Part shown: positions 15,278-23,729 of the stretch, one piece after another
Layout: each line of letters starts with the position of its first letter
Numbering within the stretch: position 1 is the first letter of the stretch
Source: a virus
Strand: one strand, 5' to 3'
Length of the DNA stretch: 64,000 nucleotides
Virus record (IMG/VR): IMGVR_UViG_3300044701_003213
Span: 1 to 64,000 of that record
Position numbers and translations under genes: made by a program
The notes under the pieces: generated by a model
The model's input: only the letters and a program-made list of their open reading frames with translations
Told to the model about the DNA's origin: nothing
Database searches by the model: none

Positions 15278-15870
15278 TTTGCGAATTATTTGATAATATA
15301 TTTGATCCATTGTATATTCATGAAACTCACTCTGCAATCATGGATATACCAGTTTCTCCAAATAATGTAGCGAATAGATATACTAAACCATATGGATTTG
15401 AAGGATCTCATAGGTTATATGGTAAAACTATTTTTGAGAGGAAGGATATTAATCGAGTAGATGTTTTAGATTTAGAGCACTCTCGTTTATTTTTTGATAT
15501 GTATGATATGATTGAAGACCTAATTGGAGTTAGGTTTTATCTTAGCCAAATATCATTAAATGTTCAACATACTGGTTGTGATGGAACTCCTCATATTGAT
15601 TGTAATATAGATGATGAGGATGAGTATACAATACTTGTTATGACTAATTCTTCTTGGGAAAAGAGTTGGGGTGGAGAATTTCAGATAATGAATGATAAAA
15701 ATCTAACTGAAGTTGTAGAAGAGCATGATTATGTTCCTGGGAGGGTGGTTATTTTGCCCTCAAATCGTCACCACAGAGGTCTTGGTCCAAAAGAGAAGTA
15801 CAAATATAGGACTTCTGTTGTTTTCCGAGTGACTCCAAATTTTTCAAAACACGTTCCCGAAATGCCTTGA
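15274..15870 (+). CDS. 2-oxoglutarate/Fe(II)-dependent oxygenase
   Basis: Double-stranded beta-helix oxygenase with the iron triad His107-x-Asp109 (PHIDCN) and His166 or His167 (NRHHRG), and Arg179 in YRTSVVF for 2-oxoglutarate. The N-terminal 90 residues are a variable substrate region. Coupled (ATGA) to the upstream methyltransferase. Substrate unknown. Confidence 0.85.
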   Translation: MICELFDNIFDPLYIHETHSAIMDIPVSPNNVANRYTKPYGFEGSHRLYGKTIFERKDINRVDVLDLEHSRLFFDMYDMIEDLIGVRFYLSQISLNVQHTGCDGTPHIDCNIDDEDEYTILVMTNSSWEKSWGGEFQIMNDKNLTEVVEEHDYVPGRVVILPSNRHHRGLGPKEKYKYRTSVVFRVTPNFSKHVPEMP

Positions 15871-15895
15871 CCATAAATAGGAAGACTGCTATGAT
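15867..15895 (+). promoter_or_regulatory. Overlapping sigma70 and late promoters of gene 32
   Basis: -35 TTGACC (15867-15872), 17-base spacer, -10 TATGAT (15890-15895). A late element CATAAATA (15872-15879) lies within the same spacer. This would allow gene 32 expression both early and late, as needed for an abundant replication protein. Confidence 0.7.
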
Positions 15896-15901
15896 AGCAG
15901 T
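15885..15901 (+). promoter_or_regulatory. Perfect inverted repeat at the gene 32 promoter
   Basis: ACTGCTA (15885-15891), TGA, TAGCAGT (15895-15901): 7-bp perfect arms covering the -10 element. It could be an operator or, in a longer late transcript, a leader hairpin. T4 gp32 represses its own translation through a leader pseudoknot, so a regulatory role is plausible but unproven here. Confidence 0.5.
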
Positions 15902-15943
15902 GTCTTAAACAAAGGCCAAATCCAATTAATCCGAGGTAATCCA

Positions 15944-16885
15944 ATGTCTTTTGCAGATCTTAAAAAGCAATCCAAACTTGGCTCTCTAACTTCTAAACTT
16001 GTTAAAGAAGTTGAAAAAATGAATACTACAGGTGGAGGTGAAGATGATCGTCTCTGGAAACCTGAACTTGATAAGACTGGAAACGGTTTTGCAGTTATTC
16101 GTTTCCTCCCTGCTCCCGAAGCAGAAGATCTTCCCTGGGCAAAACTCTACACCCACGCTTTTCAGGGACCTGGCGGATGGTATATTGAAAACTCTTTGAC
16201 TACTCTTGGTCAAAAAGATCCTGTTTCCGAATATAATCGTGAACTATGGAATAGCGGTAGTGATAAGGATAAAGAAACTGTTCGTAAGCAGAAGCGTAAA
16301 CTCTCTTACTACTCTAATATCTACGTTGTGAAGGATCCTGTTAATCCACAAAATGAGGGTAAAGTCTTTCTATTTAAGTATGGTAAAAAAATCTTTGATA
16401 AAATTATGGCTGCTATGCAACCAGAATTTGAAGATGAAACCCCAATCAATCCTTTCGACTTTTGGGAAGGTGCAAACTTTAAATTGAAGATTCGTAAGGT
16501 AGATGGTTATTGGAACTATGATAAGTCTGAATTTGATCGTCCTGCTGCACTTCTCGATGATGATGAGGCAATGGAAGCAATTTGGAAAAAGCAGTATTCT
16601 CTAGTTTCAGTTACTGCTCAAGATCAATTTAAAACCTATGAGCAACTTGAATCACGTCTGAAGATGGTCCTTGGGCAAAAATCGTCTTCTCGTCCTCGTC
16701 TTGACGAAGAAGTTGATGATGAAGATAATGATCGCGGATCTTATACACCAGATTTTGGTTCTCGTCGTCAAGAATCTCAACTACCAGAAGATCTTAGTTC
16801 TCAATTGAATTCTTTGAGTTCTTCTAATGTTGATGAAGAAGATGATGATGCTCTTAGTTATTTTCAACGTCTAGCAGAAAGTTGA
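15944..16885 (+). CDS. 32: Single-stranded DNA-binding protein gp32
   Basis: Covers single-stranded DNA in replication, recombination and repair. The N-terminal basic LAST-like region (KKQSKLGSL), an OB-fold core (NGFAVIRFLPAPE, FLFKYGKKI, NPFDFWEGANFKLKI) and an acidic, Ser-rich C-terminal tail ending DDDALSYFQRLAES follow the T4 gp32 plan (313 aa). The protein has no cysteine at all, so the zinc site of T4 gp32 is missing. Transcribed from the composite promoter upstream; a very strong terminator follows. Confidence 0.95.
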   Translation: MSFADLKKQSKLGSLTSKLVKEVEKMNTTGGGEDDRLWKPELDKTGNGFAVIRFLPAPEAEDLPWAKLYTHAFQGPGGWYIENSLTTLGQKDPVSEYNRELWNSGSDKDKETVRKQKRKLSYYSNIYVVKDPVNPQNEGKVFLFKYGKKIFDKIMAAMQPEFEDETPINPFDFWEGANFKLKIRKVDGYWNYDKSEFDRPAALLDDDEAMEAIWKKQYSLVSVTAQDQFKTYEQLESRLKMVLGQKSSSRPRLDEEVDDEDNDRGSYTPDFGSRRQESQLPEDLSSQLNSLSSSNVDEEDDDALSYFQRLAES

Positions 16886-16895
16886 TATAAAAAGT

Positions 16896-16920
16896 AAAGG
16901 GGGCAACGCCCCCTTTTTTT
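16896..16920 (+). terminator. Terminator between convergent genes 32 and 53
   Basis: Stem AAAGGGGGC/GCCCCCTTT (16896-16904 with 16908-16916), loop AAC and a T run. It lies between the convergent stop codons and could also act on minus-strand transcripts. Confidence 0.9.
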
Positions 16921-17578
16921 ATTCGTATAATCTAGGATTATCGCATCTTTTCAAGAATTTCGATCTATATTGAATGGTTCCATTTTCATATGGCATGAGT
17001 CTATCAATATCTTCAAGTATTACTCCAATATAAGTTGCTTTCAGTAAGTAAATATTTCTTTTTTGATTTTCTCTTTCTTCTTCTAATTGATAGTTAGTTA
17101 CTGGAACAGTTACATTAGTTATTATGGTGTCTGCATCAAGTAAGTAATCATAATATGAAACACTATAATTTCTAGGTACTCTTAATCCTTTTGGTACTAT
17201 CACCTCTCCAGCTCTATTTGTAATTTCTATTGTTTCATAGTGATTAATTTCATTTATTTTATCATAAGTTTTATATTTGTTTATTAAATAATCGTCAAAT
17301 GATTGTTGTGTTAAAGGCCATTCACTCTGAACATTTATTATATTATTTGTGAGCAAAATTATCCAATCAAATCCAGGATCTCCATATACATCATTTGCTA
17401 CATTATCTGGTCTATCATCTCCAATTATTTGATATTTTTCAAAGAAAGACACATTTTCTAATAAATCCTCCCTGATTTTTACTTTTTTGAATATATTTTT
17501 AGCGAGCACATAATTGTTTAATCCCTCTGCGTTCCTATCAATATATTCTATATTTGGAATGTTTTCGAAATAAGCCAT
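16919..17578 (-). CDS. 53: Baseplate wedge protein gp53
   Basis: Contains RPDNVANDVYGDPGFDWIILLTNNI (residues about 56-80), the signature of T4 gp53 (RPEEIANAIYGNPQLYWVLLMCND), and a similar overall length (219 aa). gp53 completes the baseplate wedge. Encoded on the minus strand behind gene 48 with a 3-base gap, in the only minus-strand block in the window. Confidence 0.85.
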   Translation of the reverse strand: MAYFENIPNIEYIDRNAEGLNNYVLAKNIFKKVKIREDLLENVSFFEKYQIIGDDRPDNVANDVYGDPGFDWIILLTNNIINVQSEWPLTQQSFDDYLINKYKTYDKINEINHYETIEITNRAGEVIVPKGLRVPRNYSVSYYDYLLDADTIITNVTVPVTNYQLEEERENQKRNIYLLKATYIGVILEDIDRLMPYENGTIQYRSKFLKRCDNPRLYE

Positions 17579-17581
17579 TTC

Positions 17582-18964
17582 TTAGTACCCCATACCTGTT
17601 GCACCTTCACCTTCATCATAATCATTTGCGTATACTGGATCGATCTCAGCAAAGGTCATATTTAATTCATATGCAGTCATTGAAGAATCTTCCAGATAAG
17701 TCATATATTGACCATCTGGAGTATAATTAACACTAAAATCTTTTAACGCGCATTTTTTAATTCTATTTAAGTATGGGTGTTGCACTGCTGAATTACTATT
17801 ATTTTTCGTGCTCATATATTTAATTTTAAAAATATTAGGTGCTAGTAGGAATAGTTGTGATGGAGTTACTTCTGGTTGCATCTCTCTTTTAAAAAGTCTG
17901 ATTATATCTTTTATTGCTTTAGTCTCTCTATTATTTCTTGGTGTTAGTCTGAATGTAAATGTGAAAGACCTTAGTTGTGGACCAGAAAATAATAATTCTA
18001 AATTATTGTTAATAGCAGCACCTGCTGTTCTTGATAATAAATTTTGCACTTGGCCACCCATTGCTTGTTGGGTGAAATAATTTATCAGCATCTGTCTAAG
18101 TTCTGGTGATGAATCTTTACTCGTCAAATTACCAGCAATAGCCTCTAGACCTGCTCCAAATGTTGCAAATGGATTTCCACCAGATCCTGATGATGCTATA
18201 GTTCCATATGCTAAACCAGCGAATTGTGCTGTGAGTGGGTTTATTTCTCCCTGTCCCCAGTCAACTGATGCTGAATCCGTAATTCCCGATTGTATTGGTA
18301 GTAATACTGTACTTAAAAGATTAGTTTCTCTTTGTTCTTGTCCAATAAGTCCAAATCCTTTTCCTTTTTCTGGGGTTTGCAAACCAGATTTTCTATATTC
18401 TATAAGTTGTATTTGTATATAATCTCCAGTTATTTTTTCTGGATATTTTAATATTGGTGGATATGATACTGTTTTTCTTTGAGAAACTACTGTAATTTTT
18501 GCTAATTCTTCTGGTGTAAGTGTATTAGATTCTGATGCTGAATTGTTTCCTGATTGTTGCTCGGAAGTTCCTGTTTCTGGTGCTTTATTTTGAATTCCAT
18601 TGTATTCTTTTGTTCTAGTTAATTGCTCTTTTACTTCTGCTGGTGCTTTTGCAGAAACTATTTCTTTTGCCTTTGCTGCTGAATTTGCTTTCAAGTTAGT
18701 AATATATGAAGCACCACCTCTCTGTTCTAAATCAGCATATCTTTCACCTTTAGTTACTGTTCCATCTGCAGAAACATTCATTACTAATTTGTTTCCAAGA
18801 ACTCCATATTCATATATATCCCTTGCTCCAGTTTTTGTATTAACATTATATACAAACTTTCTACCTAGTGTGTCTATAATACCAGATTCATATACGTCAA
18901 AATTTGATTGACTTTGCTTCCATCCAGAAGTTTTTCTTGCAGATATGGTTTCCTGATTGGGCAT
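17582..18964 (-). CDS. 48: Baseplate tail-tube cap protein gp48
   Basis: C-terminal half matches T4 gp48: FTFTFRLTPRNNRETKAIKDII, PNIFKIKYMS, then FSVNYTPDGQYMTY and YELNMTFAEIDPVYANDY. At 460 aa it is longer than T4 gp48 (364 aa) because of a Ser/Gln-rich N-terminal part. It caps the central hub and nucleates the tail tube with gp54. A minus-strand late promoter precedes it. Confidence 0.8.
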   Translation of the reverse strand: MPNQETISARKTSGWKQSQSNFDVYESGIIDTLGRKFVYNVNTKTGARDIYEYGVLGNKLVMNVSADGTVTKGERYADLEQRGGASYITNLKANSAAKAKEIVSAKAPAEVKEQLTRTKEYNGIQNKAPETGTSEQQSGNNSASESNTLTPEELAKITVVSQRKTVSYPPILKYPEKITGDYIQIQLIEYRKSGLQTPEKGKGFGLIGQEQRETNLLSTVLLPIQSGITDSASVDWGQGEINPLTAQFAGLAYGTIASSGSGGNPFATFGAGLEAIAGNLTSKDSSPELRQMLINYFTQQAMGGQVQNLLSRTAGAAINNNLELLFSGPQLRSFTFTFRLTPRNNRETKAIKDIIRLFKREMQPEVTPSQLFLLAPNIFKIKYMSTKNNSNSAVQHPYLNRIKKCALKDFSVNYTPDGQYMTYLEDSSMTAYELNMTFAEIDPVYANDYDEGEGATGMGY

Positions 18965-18989
18965 TAATCTAGTTTATACCTATTAGAAA

Positions 18990-18997
18990 TATTTAGA
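18990..18997 (-). promoter_or_regulatory. Minus-strand late promoter TCTAAATA before gene 48
   Basis: The minus strand reads TCTAAATA about 26 bases before the gp48 start, in the NCTAAATA form seen at other structural genes. Confidence 0.5.
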
Positions 18998-19441
18998 CTA
19001 CTTTATACCAAGATCATCCTCCGTTATAACTTTGAATTCTATTAATCTATCCTTACAAAATTCATCTGCAGCTTTCCATTTTGCTTGATTGACTGAATAG
19101 GTTTTAATCTCATTAATATATGACTTTGTAATTCTTGATTTCTTTTTTGGCGGCATAGTTTGCTTTTTTGGTTTTACTTCTACGACATATACCTTTGCAT
19201 TTCCATGTTTATCTTTTACTTTTATTATAAAGTCTGGAAAATATTTGTGAACTCTATTGTCTACTGGTGAGATATAGGGAATCCAAAACTCTTCACTTCC
19301 CCATTCTATAATATTTTCGTTCAGATCGCACCACCTACAAAATTTTCTTTCCCAACTACTTCTGCAGATTATATTGTTTGGATTACCTTTGTATTTTTCG
19401 GGATATTCTGGTTTATACCTACTTTTTATACTTTCTGCCAT
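18998..19441 (-). CDS. 4: Head completion nuclease gp4
   Basis: Matches T4 gp4: RYKPEYPEKYKGNPNNIICRSSWERKFCRWCD, EWGSEEFWIPYISPVDNRVHKYFPDF and VVEVKPKKQ, the last carrying the endonuclease-like PDF...EVKP motif. gp4 prepares the packaged DNA end or head portal for tail attachment. 147 aa, normal length. First gene of the minus-strand block, driven by its own late promoter. Confidence 0.9.
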   Translation of the reverse strand: MAESIKSRYKPEYPEKYKGNPNNIICRSSWERKFCRWCDLNENIIEWGSEEFWIPYISPVDNRVHKYFPDFIIKVKDKHGNAKVYVVEVKPKKQTMPPKKKSRITKSYINEIKTYSVNQAKWKAADEFCKDRLIEFKVITEDDLGIK

Positions 19442-19471
19442 ATTTGATTATACATAATATATAAGTACATC

Positions 19472-19479
19472 TATTTATT
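19472..19479 (-). promoter_or_regulatory. Minus-strand late promoter AATAAATA before gene 4
   Basis: The minus strand reads AATAAATA about 31 bases before the gene 4 start, in the divergent gap shared with the plus-strand tail gene at 19485. Confidence 0.55.
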
Positions 19480-19484
19480 TCAAG

Positions 19485-20474
19485 ATGCCTGCACCAGCGC
19501 CTAGACATTTATCAATGTCTTCCTTGAAGGAGAAGATATTACAACCAGCGCAGACATCTGTTTATCTAGTGAATGTTGTTCCTGCTAAGGCAACTGGTTT
19601 GCAGGGTTTCTTTAATCAAGGTGGAAGAAAAAATAATTTTAGTTTAACAACAGATGCTGAATTACTAAACCTTTCATGCTGTGAAGCATCTCTTCCTGGT
19701 AGTGGTCTTGCTACTCACGAAGTTACTGGTGATTTTCATGGTGTAACAGAGAAAATGGCCTACAGAAGAATATATGATGATAGTATAGATTTGACTTTTT
19801 ATGTTGACCATAACTATAAAGTTTTAGAATTTTTTGAGACTTGGATGAATTACATTGTAGGAGAAGGATCAACTTTTCCGTATTCGGATTATTTGAGGAA
19901 TAATGCATATTATAGGATGAATTATCCAGATAATTATAGATGCGAAATTTTTCTAACAAAATTTGAAAAGTTGAATGTAGTAGCTCAACCAGTATTATCT
20001 TATACATTTGTTGATGCATTTCCAATAAATGTATCTTCAATTCCTATATCATATGATGCTTCTGAACTTTTAAAAGTTACAGTATCATTTTCTTATACAA
20101 GATATAATAGAGTAAGGGAATTGAAGAGGAATTCTTCTTATTCTGGAGAAGCTTCTAGAAATCAAAACGCTACTAATCCCGGTCTTCAGTTTAATCCGCT
20201 ATCCCAAGCGGCATTTAACTCACCTGGAAATCCAGAACTTGCTCAATTTGCAAATCCAAGTTTTGGTGTTGATCCCGGTGGACTAAGTGGTATAGATTTT
20301 GGATTGTTAGTTCCAGCAGATACCCAAGGCAATAGAAATGGAACACCATACGCTGCTAATCTTCGTGATGAGGGAAGTGAAATAATTGATGCAGTTAATA
20401 ATAGGAGTAGAAGAGTCGAGGAAGGTCTACCATTCGTTGGAAGAAATAGGGGACCTATAGCTCCGTTTATTTGA
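19485..20474 (+). CDS. 54: Baseplate tail-tube initiator, gp54-like
   Basis: Has the tail-tube-type fold pattern: CCEASLPGSGLATHEVTGDFHGVTEK..., IDLTFYVDHNYKVLEFFETWMNYI and CEIFLTKFEKLNVVAQPVLSYTFVDAFPINVSSIPISYD, paralleling T4 gp54's MPENRLSYE, ISFRMD, AMQDWVNS and FTGCIPISVSAPELSYD. 329 aa is close to T4 gp54 (320 aa). The tail after residue 230 is Asn/Gly/Pro-rich. It starts the tube on the gp48 cap. A different tube-fold protein is possible. Confidence 0.7.
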   Translation: MPAPAPRHLSMSSLKEKILQPAQTSVYLVNVVPAKATGLQGFFNQGGRKNNFSLTTDAELLNLSCCEASLPGSGLATHEVTGDFHGVTEKMAYRRIYDDSIDLTFYVDHNYKVLEFFETWMNYIVGEGSTFPYSDYLRNNAYYRMNYPDNYRCEIFLTKFEKLNVVAQPVLSYTFVDAFPINVSSIPISYDASELLKVTVSFSYTRYNRVRELKRNSSYSGEASRNQNATNPGLQFNPLSQAAFNSPGNPELAQFANPSFGVDPGGLSGIDFGLLVPADTQGNRNGTPYAANLRDEGSEIIDAVNNRSRRVEEGLPFVGRNRGPIAPFI

Positions 20475-20481
20475 CTAAATA
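20474..20481 (+). promoter_or_regulatory. Late promoter ACTAAATA before gene 26
   Basis: ACTAAATA directly after the gp54-like stop and 33 bases before the gene 26 start. Confidence 0.5.
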
Positions 20482-20513
20482 TATGGAAATGAATGAATTT
20501 TCTATAGAAAGTT

Positions 20514-21233
20514 ATGCCGTTACCTACAATTTCTACACCATCGTATGAACTTGAGTTGCCTTCAAGTGGACAAAAGATTAGATATAGACCATTTTTAGTT
20601 AGAGAAGAAAAACTATTAGTTCTAGCACTAGAAACGGAAGATATAAAAGAAATAACCAACGCAATTAAAACAGTAATTAAAAGTTGCATTCAAACAAAAA
20701 ATGTTAAAGTGGAAACTTTACCAACTTTTGATATTGAATACTTATTCTTAAATATAAGAGGTAAATCTGTTGGAGAAGATATTGAAGTTAATTTGATATG
20801 TCCAGATGATCAACAAAGCGTTGTTTCTACTACAATAAATGTAGACGATATACAAGTACATAAGAATCCAGACCATAATAATAAAATACAATTGGATTCT
20901 TCTTTGATTATGGAGATGAAATATCCTTCACTAGATGAGTTTATAAAATCTAATTTTGATTTTTCATCTAATACTGGTATGGATCAATCTTTTGATCTTA
21001 TCACATCATGCATTGATAAAATTTATAATGAAGAAGAAGTTTGGGTTTCTAGTGATGTGACCAAGAAAGAATTATTTGAGTTCCTAGATCAAATGAATAC
21101 AAGTCAATTTAAGCAAATTGAAAAGTTCTTTGAAACGATGCCTAAACTTAGTCATAAAGTTAAGATTAAAAATCCTAATACTGGTGTTGAAAGTGAAGTT
21201 CTTCTGGAGGGATTAGCATCTTTTTTCGGTTAG
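20514..21233 (+). CDS. 26: Baseplate hub assembly protein gp26
   Basis: Follows the T4 base-plate protein family (gp26): PSYELELPSSGQKIRYRPFLVREEKLLVLALE at the N-terminus, NIRGKSVGEDIEVNLICPDD near residue 80-100, and a helical C-terminal half ending LLEGLASFFG. 239 aa. It is needed for hub assembly and sits before the other hub genes. Confidence 0.85.
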   Translation: MPLPTISTPSYELELPSSGQKIRYRPFLVREEKLLVLALETEDIKEITNAIKTVIKSCIQTKNVKVETLPTFDIEYLFLNIRGKSVGEDIEVNLICPDDQQSVVSTTINVDDIQVHKNPDHNNKIQLDSSLIMEMKYPSLDEFIKSNFDFSSNTGMDQSFDLITSCIDKIYNEEEVWVSSDVTKKELFEFLDQMNTSQFKQIEKFFETMPKLSHKVKIKNPNTGVESEVLLEGLASFFG

Positions 21234-21244
21234 GAATGGTCCAT

Positions 21245-21406
21245 ATGGATCTTGAAAATTATTATAAGTTAAATTTTGCTTTGATTCAGTATCATAAATA
21301 TTCATTGACTGAGATTGAAAATATGATGCCCTGGGAAAGGGATGTTTATGTCTCATTATTACAACAACATTTGGACGATGAGAAATTAAAGCAACAACAG
21401 AGATAA
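21245..21406 (+). CDS. Small hub/tail assembly protein (53 aa), gp51-like position
   Basis: AGGA (21232-21235) 9 bases before ATG 21245 supports this start; an in-frame ATG at 21236 is possible. The sequence runs YYKLNFALIQYHKYSLTEIENMMPWERDVYVSLL, ending in an acidic/Gln-rich helix. The 'HKYS..EIE.M.PWER..Y' pattern is typical of short tail-assembly proteins of myoviruses that follow gp26; in some T4-like genomes this slot is annotated gene 51. Assignment is by position and pattern only. Confidence 0.65.
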   Translation: MDLENYYKLNFALIQYHKYSLTEIENMMPWERDVYVSLLQQHLDDEKLKQQQR

Positions 21407-21409
21407 AAG

Positions 21410-23728
21410 ATGGCGGTAGATTCTCCAAATACACCAAAAACTGAATCTACTAATGTAGAAGATCTTGCGGAAGAAAATATAGATCCGAGGGTTTTGGAAC
21501 TTCTCGGATTGCAAGATATCTTCGATTTAGATTATGGCGACTATAAAACGCTTTTAATTGGAAAGCTAAATGAAAATGATCTTTTATCTTCAAAAGGCAA
21601 AGGTCTAGAAACTGATGATGTTACTTTACTTAGAGAAGAATTATTAAGAGTTAGAAAGAAAAGATCTGGAAGATTTAAAGTAAGTACTAAAAAAATAAAA
21701 GCAAATAAATTTTTTGATAAGGATTCTGGATCTGATGCTACACAGGCACCCAAAAAGGTAAATCTTTTACCTCATGCTAATGTTCCTGGTGCTATTCAAA
21801 AACTTCCTGATAATATTCAAGATGAAAATGGCGATCAAAAAAATGTAGAACTACAGAATAAAAAAGATGATGAAATATTATCTGTAGTTAAGGAAATAAA
21901 AGAACTTGTAATTACAATTGCCGATTCAATGAAAAAGCAATTGCAAGAAAAACAAAAATTAGCATCTCTTTCCTCTAGAGAATCTGAAAAAGCAGGTAGA
22001 TCATCAAGAGAAAAAAAGATGGAGCAAAAACCATCTTTTGCTACTAAAATGGTTGAACAAGCAACGAAACCGTTTGTAAGTATTTTTGATACAATTAAAA
22101 ATTTCCTGTTGAATGTTCTACTTGGTAGTTTGGCTAATTGGTTGTTCTCTGTAATACAAAATCCAAAAATGCTTTTACAACCAATACAGAGTTTATTGGA
22201 TGGTATTTTTGGATTTTTTAATAATATTCTTCAATTCATTGATAATAATGTAGTACAACCAGTAAGAAGTTTTATTGATTTAATTAACTCGGCAATTAGT
22301 GGATTTATTGGAATTATTAATAAAGCGATGAGTATCATTCCTGGATCTACTCCTATTGATGCTCCACAAGTACCGAATATTCCCGATATTCCTGATATAA
22401 AAGCACCAAATATAACAGGCACAGAAACTGCTGAACCACAAAAATCACAACCAAACATTCAAGTAAAGAATCAGGGTGGAAATATAGTTGGTAGTGATAT
22501 TAAAATTCTTAAGAGCATTCAAAATCTAAACGTTGATAATTCGCAAAAAATCAATAATGTTGTTCAAAAAACTTCTGGTGGGGGAGTTCCAAAAATGAAC
22601 AATAAAATTGCTGAAACTGGTGGAATTGTTAGTGGATCGACAGGATTGGATATTAGTGGACTTGGACCTGATACTCAATTAACTGCATTGAAGAAAAATG
22701 AATTTGTCCTTGTTCCTGGTGCAGCTCAAGCAATAGGAATTCCATTTTTGGAATCTATGAATAAAAAGTATGGTGGTAATAATGCCTCAACATTTGCTTC
22801 AGTTAATGATATAAAGATAAGAACAGCTGCAGGTGGTGGAGGAATAGATCTTTGGGGAATTAGTCCATCAAGAAATACAAAATTATCATCAAGTTCTGAT
22901 TTTTCCAGTGTTCCATCGCACCATAGATCTTATTCTGCTTTCCGAGGAGCAATTCCAGCAGATTATGCTGTCGTTAGAACTGGTATTAATCCCGCTGCAG
23001 TTCCTTCTCATGGAAGAGGATTGAGTGTTGTTTCTGGTGTGTCCGGAAAGGTTGGATTTGCTGGATATGCTGACGGTGCAGGAAATATGGTAGAGATTGT
23101 TAATAATAAAGGGGAAAAATTAATAAGATTGCTGCATTTAGATAAGATAAAAACAAAAACTGGTTCAACAGTTAGTCCTTCTACTATCATAGGAACACAA
23201 GGAAATACGGGAACTAGAGATATCCACGTCCATGTTGATGGTAGTAAAGCGGTTCATACTAATTGGATTAGAGCCACTTTAGGTGGTAATTATGCAGCGG
23301 GGCAATTAGCGCCAGATTCGGGTGGAGGGGGCGGCGGTGCAGGTGGAGGGGGCGGAGGTAGTGGATCACAACCTCCAGCAGAAGAGTCTGTTGATTTTAG
23401 TAAGTTTGCTGAAATTTTGGGTGATAAGAGAGGTGATATTATTATGTCTGGCGAACAAAAATCTGCTTATGAGAAAGCTGGTATGTTACCGCCATCAGCA
23501 GCTCAGATTGCTCCAACCCCACCAAAATCTAATGTTCCAACTCCCCCAACCGCTGGAACTCCTCAGATTCTTAATTTAGCAGCAGCAAATCTTTCTGCTA
23601 AACCAGTGACTAGTGGTTCTATGACTGGTAATACTGGAACTCCTCCAGTCAATTTCTCTTCTATAAACATGGCAGAATTTAGTCATTATACTGCTGTAAA
23701 GTCTCTTCTAAACATACTGGAGTATTGA
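21410..23728 (+). CDS. Large virion protein with M23-like peptidase domain (772 aa)
   Basis: Probable tape-measure or hub protein. Residues 226-247 form a hydrophobic segment (NFLLNVLLGSLANW), followed by a second hydrophobic region. Around residues 535-612 is an M23/LytM-like fold: VSGVSGKVGFAG, GNMVEIVNNKGEKLIRLLHLDKI with His576, GTQGNTGT and HVH (His606, His608). The first canonical HxxxD ligand pair is not obvious, so activity is uncertain. A Gly-rich linker and VDFSKFAEILGDK (661-673) follow. The last feature and the 226-247 segment recur in the next gene. It would cut peptidoglycan peptides during DNA entry. Confidence 0.75.
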   Translation: MAVDSPNTPKTESTNVEDLAEENIDPRVLELLGLQDIFDLDYGDYKTLLIGKLNENDLLSSKGKGLETDDVTLLREELLRVRKKRSGRFKVSTKKIKANKFFDKDSGSDATQAPKKVNLLPHANVPGAIQKLPDNIQDENGDQKNVELQNKKDDEILSVVKEIKELVITIADSMKKQLQEKQKLASLSSRESEKAGRSSREKKMEQKPSFATKMVEQATKPFVSIFDTIKNFLLNVLLGSLANWLFSVIQNPKMLLQPIQSLLDGIFGFFNNILQFIDNNVVQPVRSFIDLINSAISGFIGIINKAMSIIPGSTPIDAPQVPNIPDIPDIKAPNITGTETAEPQKSQPNIQVKNQGGNIVGSDIKILKSIQNLNVDNSQKINNVVQKTSGGGVPKMNNKIAETGGIVSGSTGLDISGLGPDTQLTALKKNEFVLVPGAAQAIGIPFLESMNKKYGGNNASTFASVNDIKIRTAAGGGGIDLWGISPSRNTKLSSSSDFSSVPSHHRSYSAFRGAIPADYAVVRTGINPAAVPSHGRGLSVVSGVSGKVGFAGYADGAGNMVEIVNNKGEKLIRLLHLDKIKTKTGSTVSPSTIIGTQGNTGTRDIHVHVDGSKAVHTNWIRATLGGNYAAGQLAPDSGGGGGGAGGGGGGSGSQPPAEESVDFSKFAEILGDKRGDIIMSGEQKSAYEKAGMLPPSAAQIAPTPPKSNVPTPPTAGTPQILNLAAANLSAKPVTSGSMTGNTGTPPVNFSSINMAEFSHYTAVKSLLNILEY

Positions 23729-23729
23729 T

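Noticed and set aside
21293-21300. CATAAATA late promoter-like match
   Set aside because: It lies within the coding sequence of the 53-residue hub protein, 110 bases before the next gene; could be chance in AT-rich DNA.
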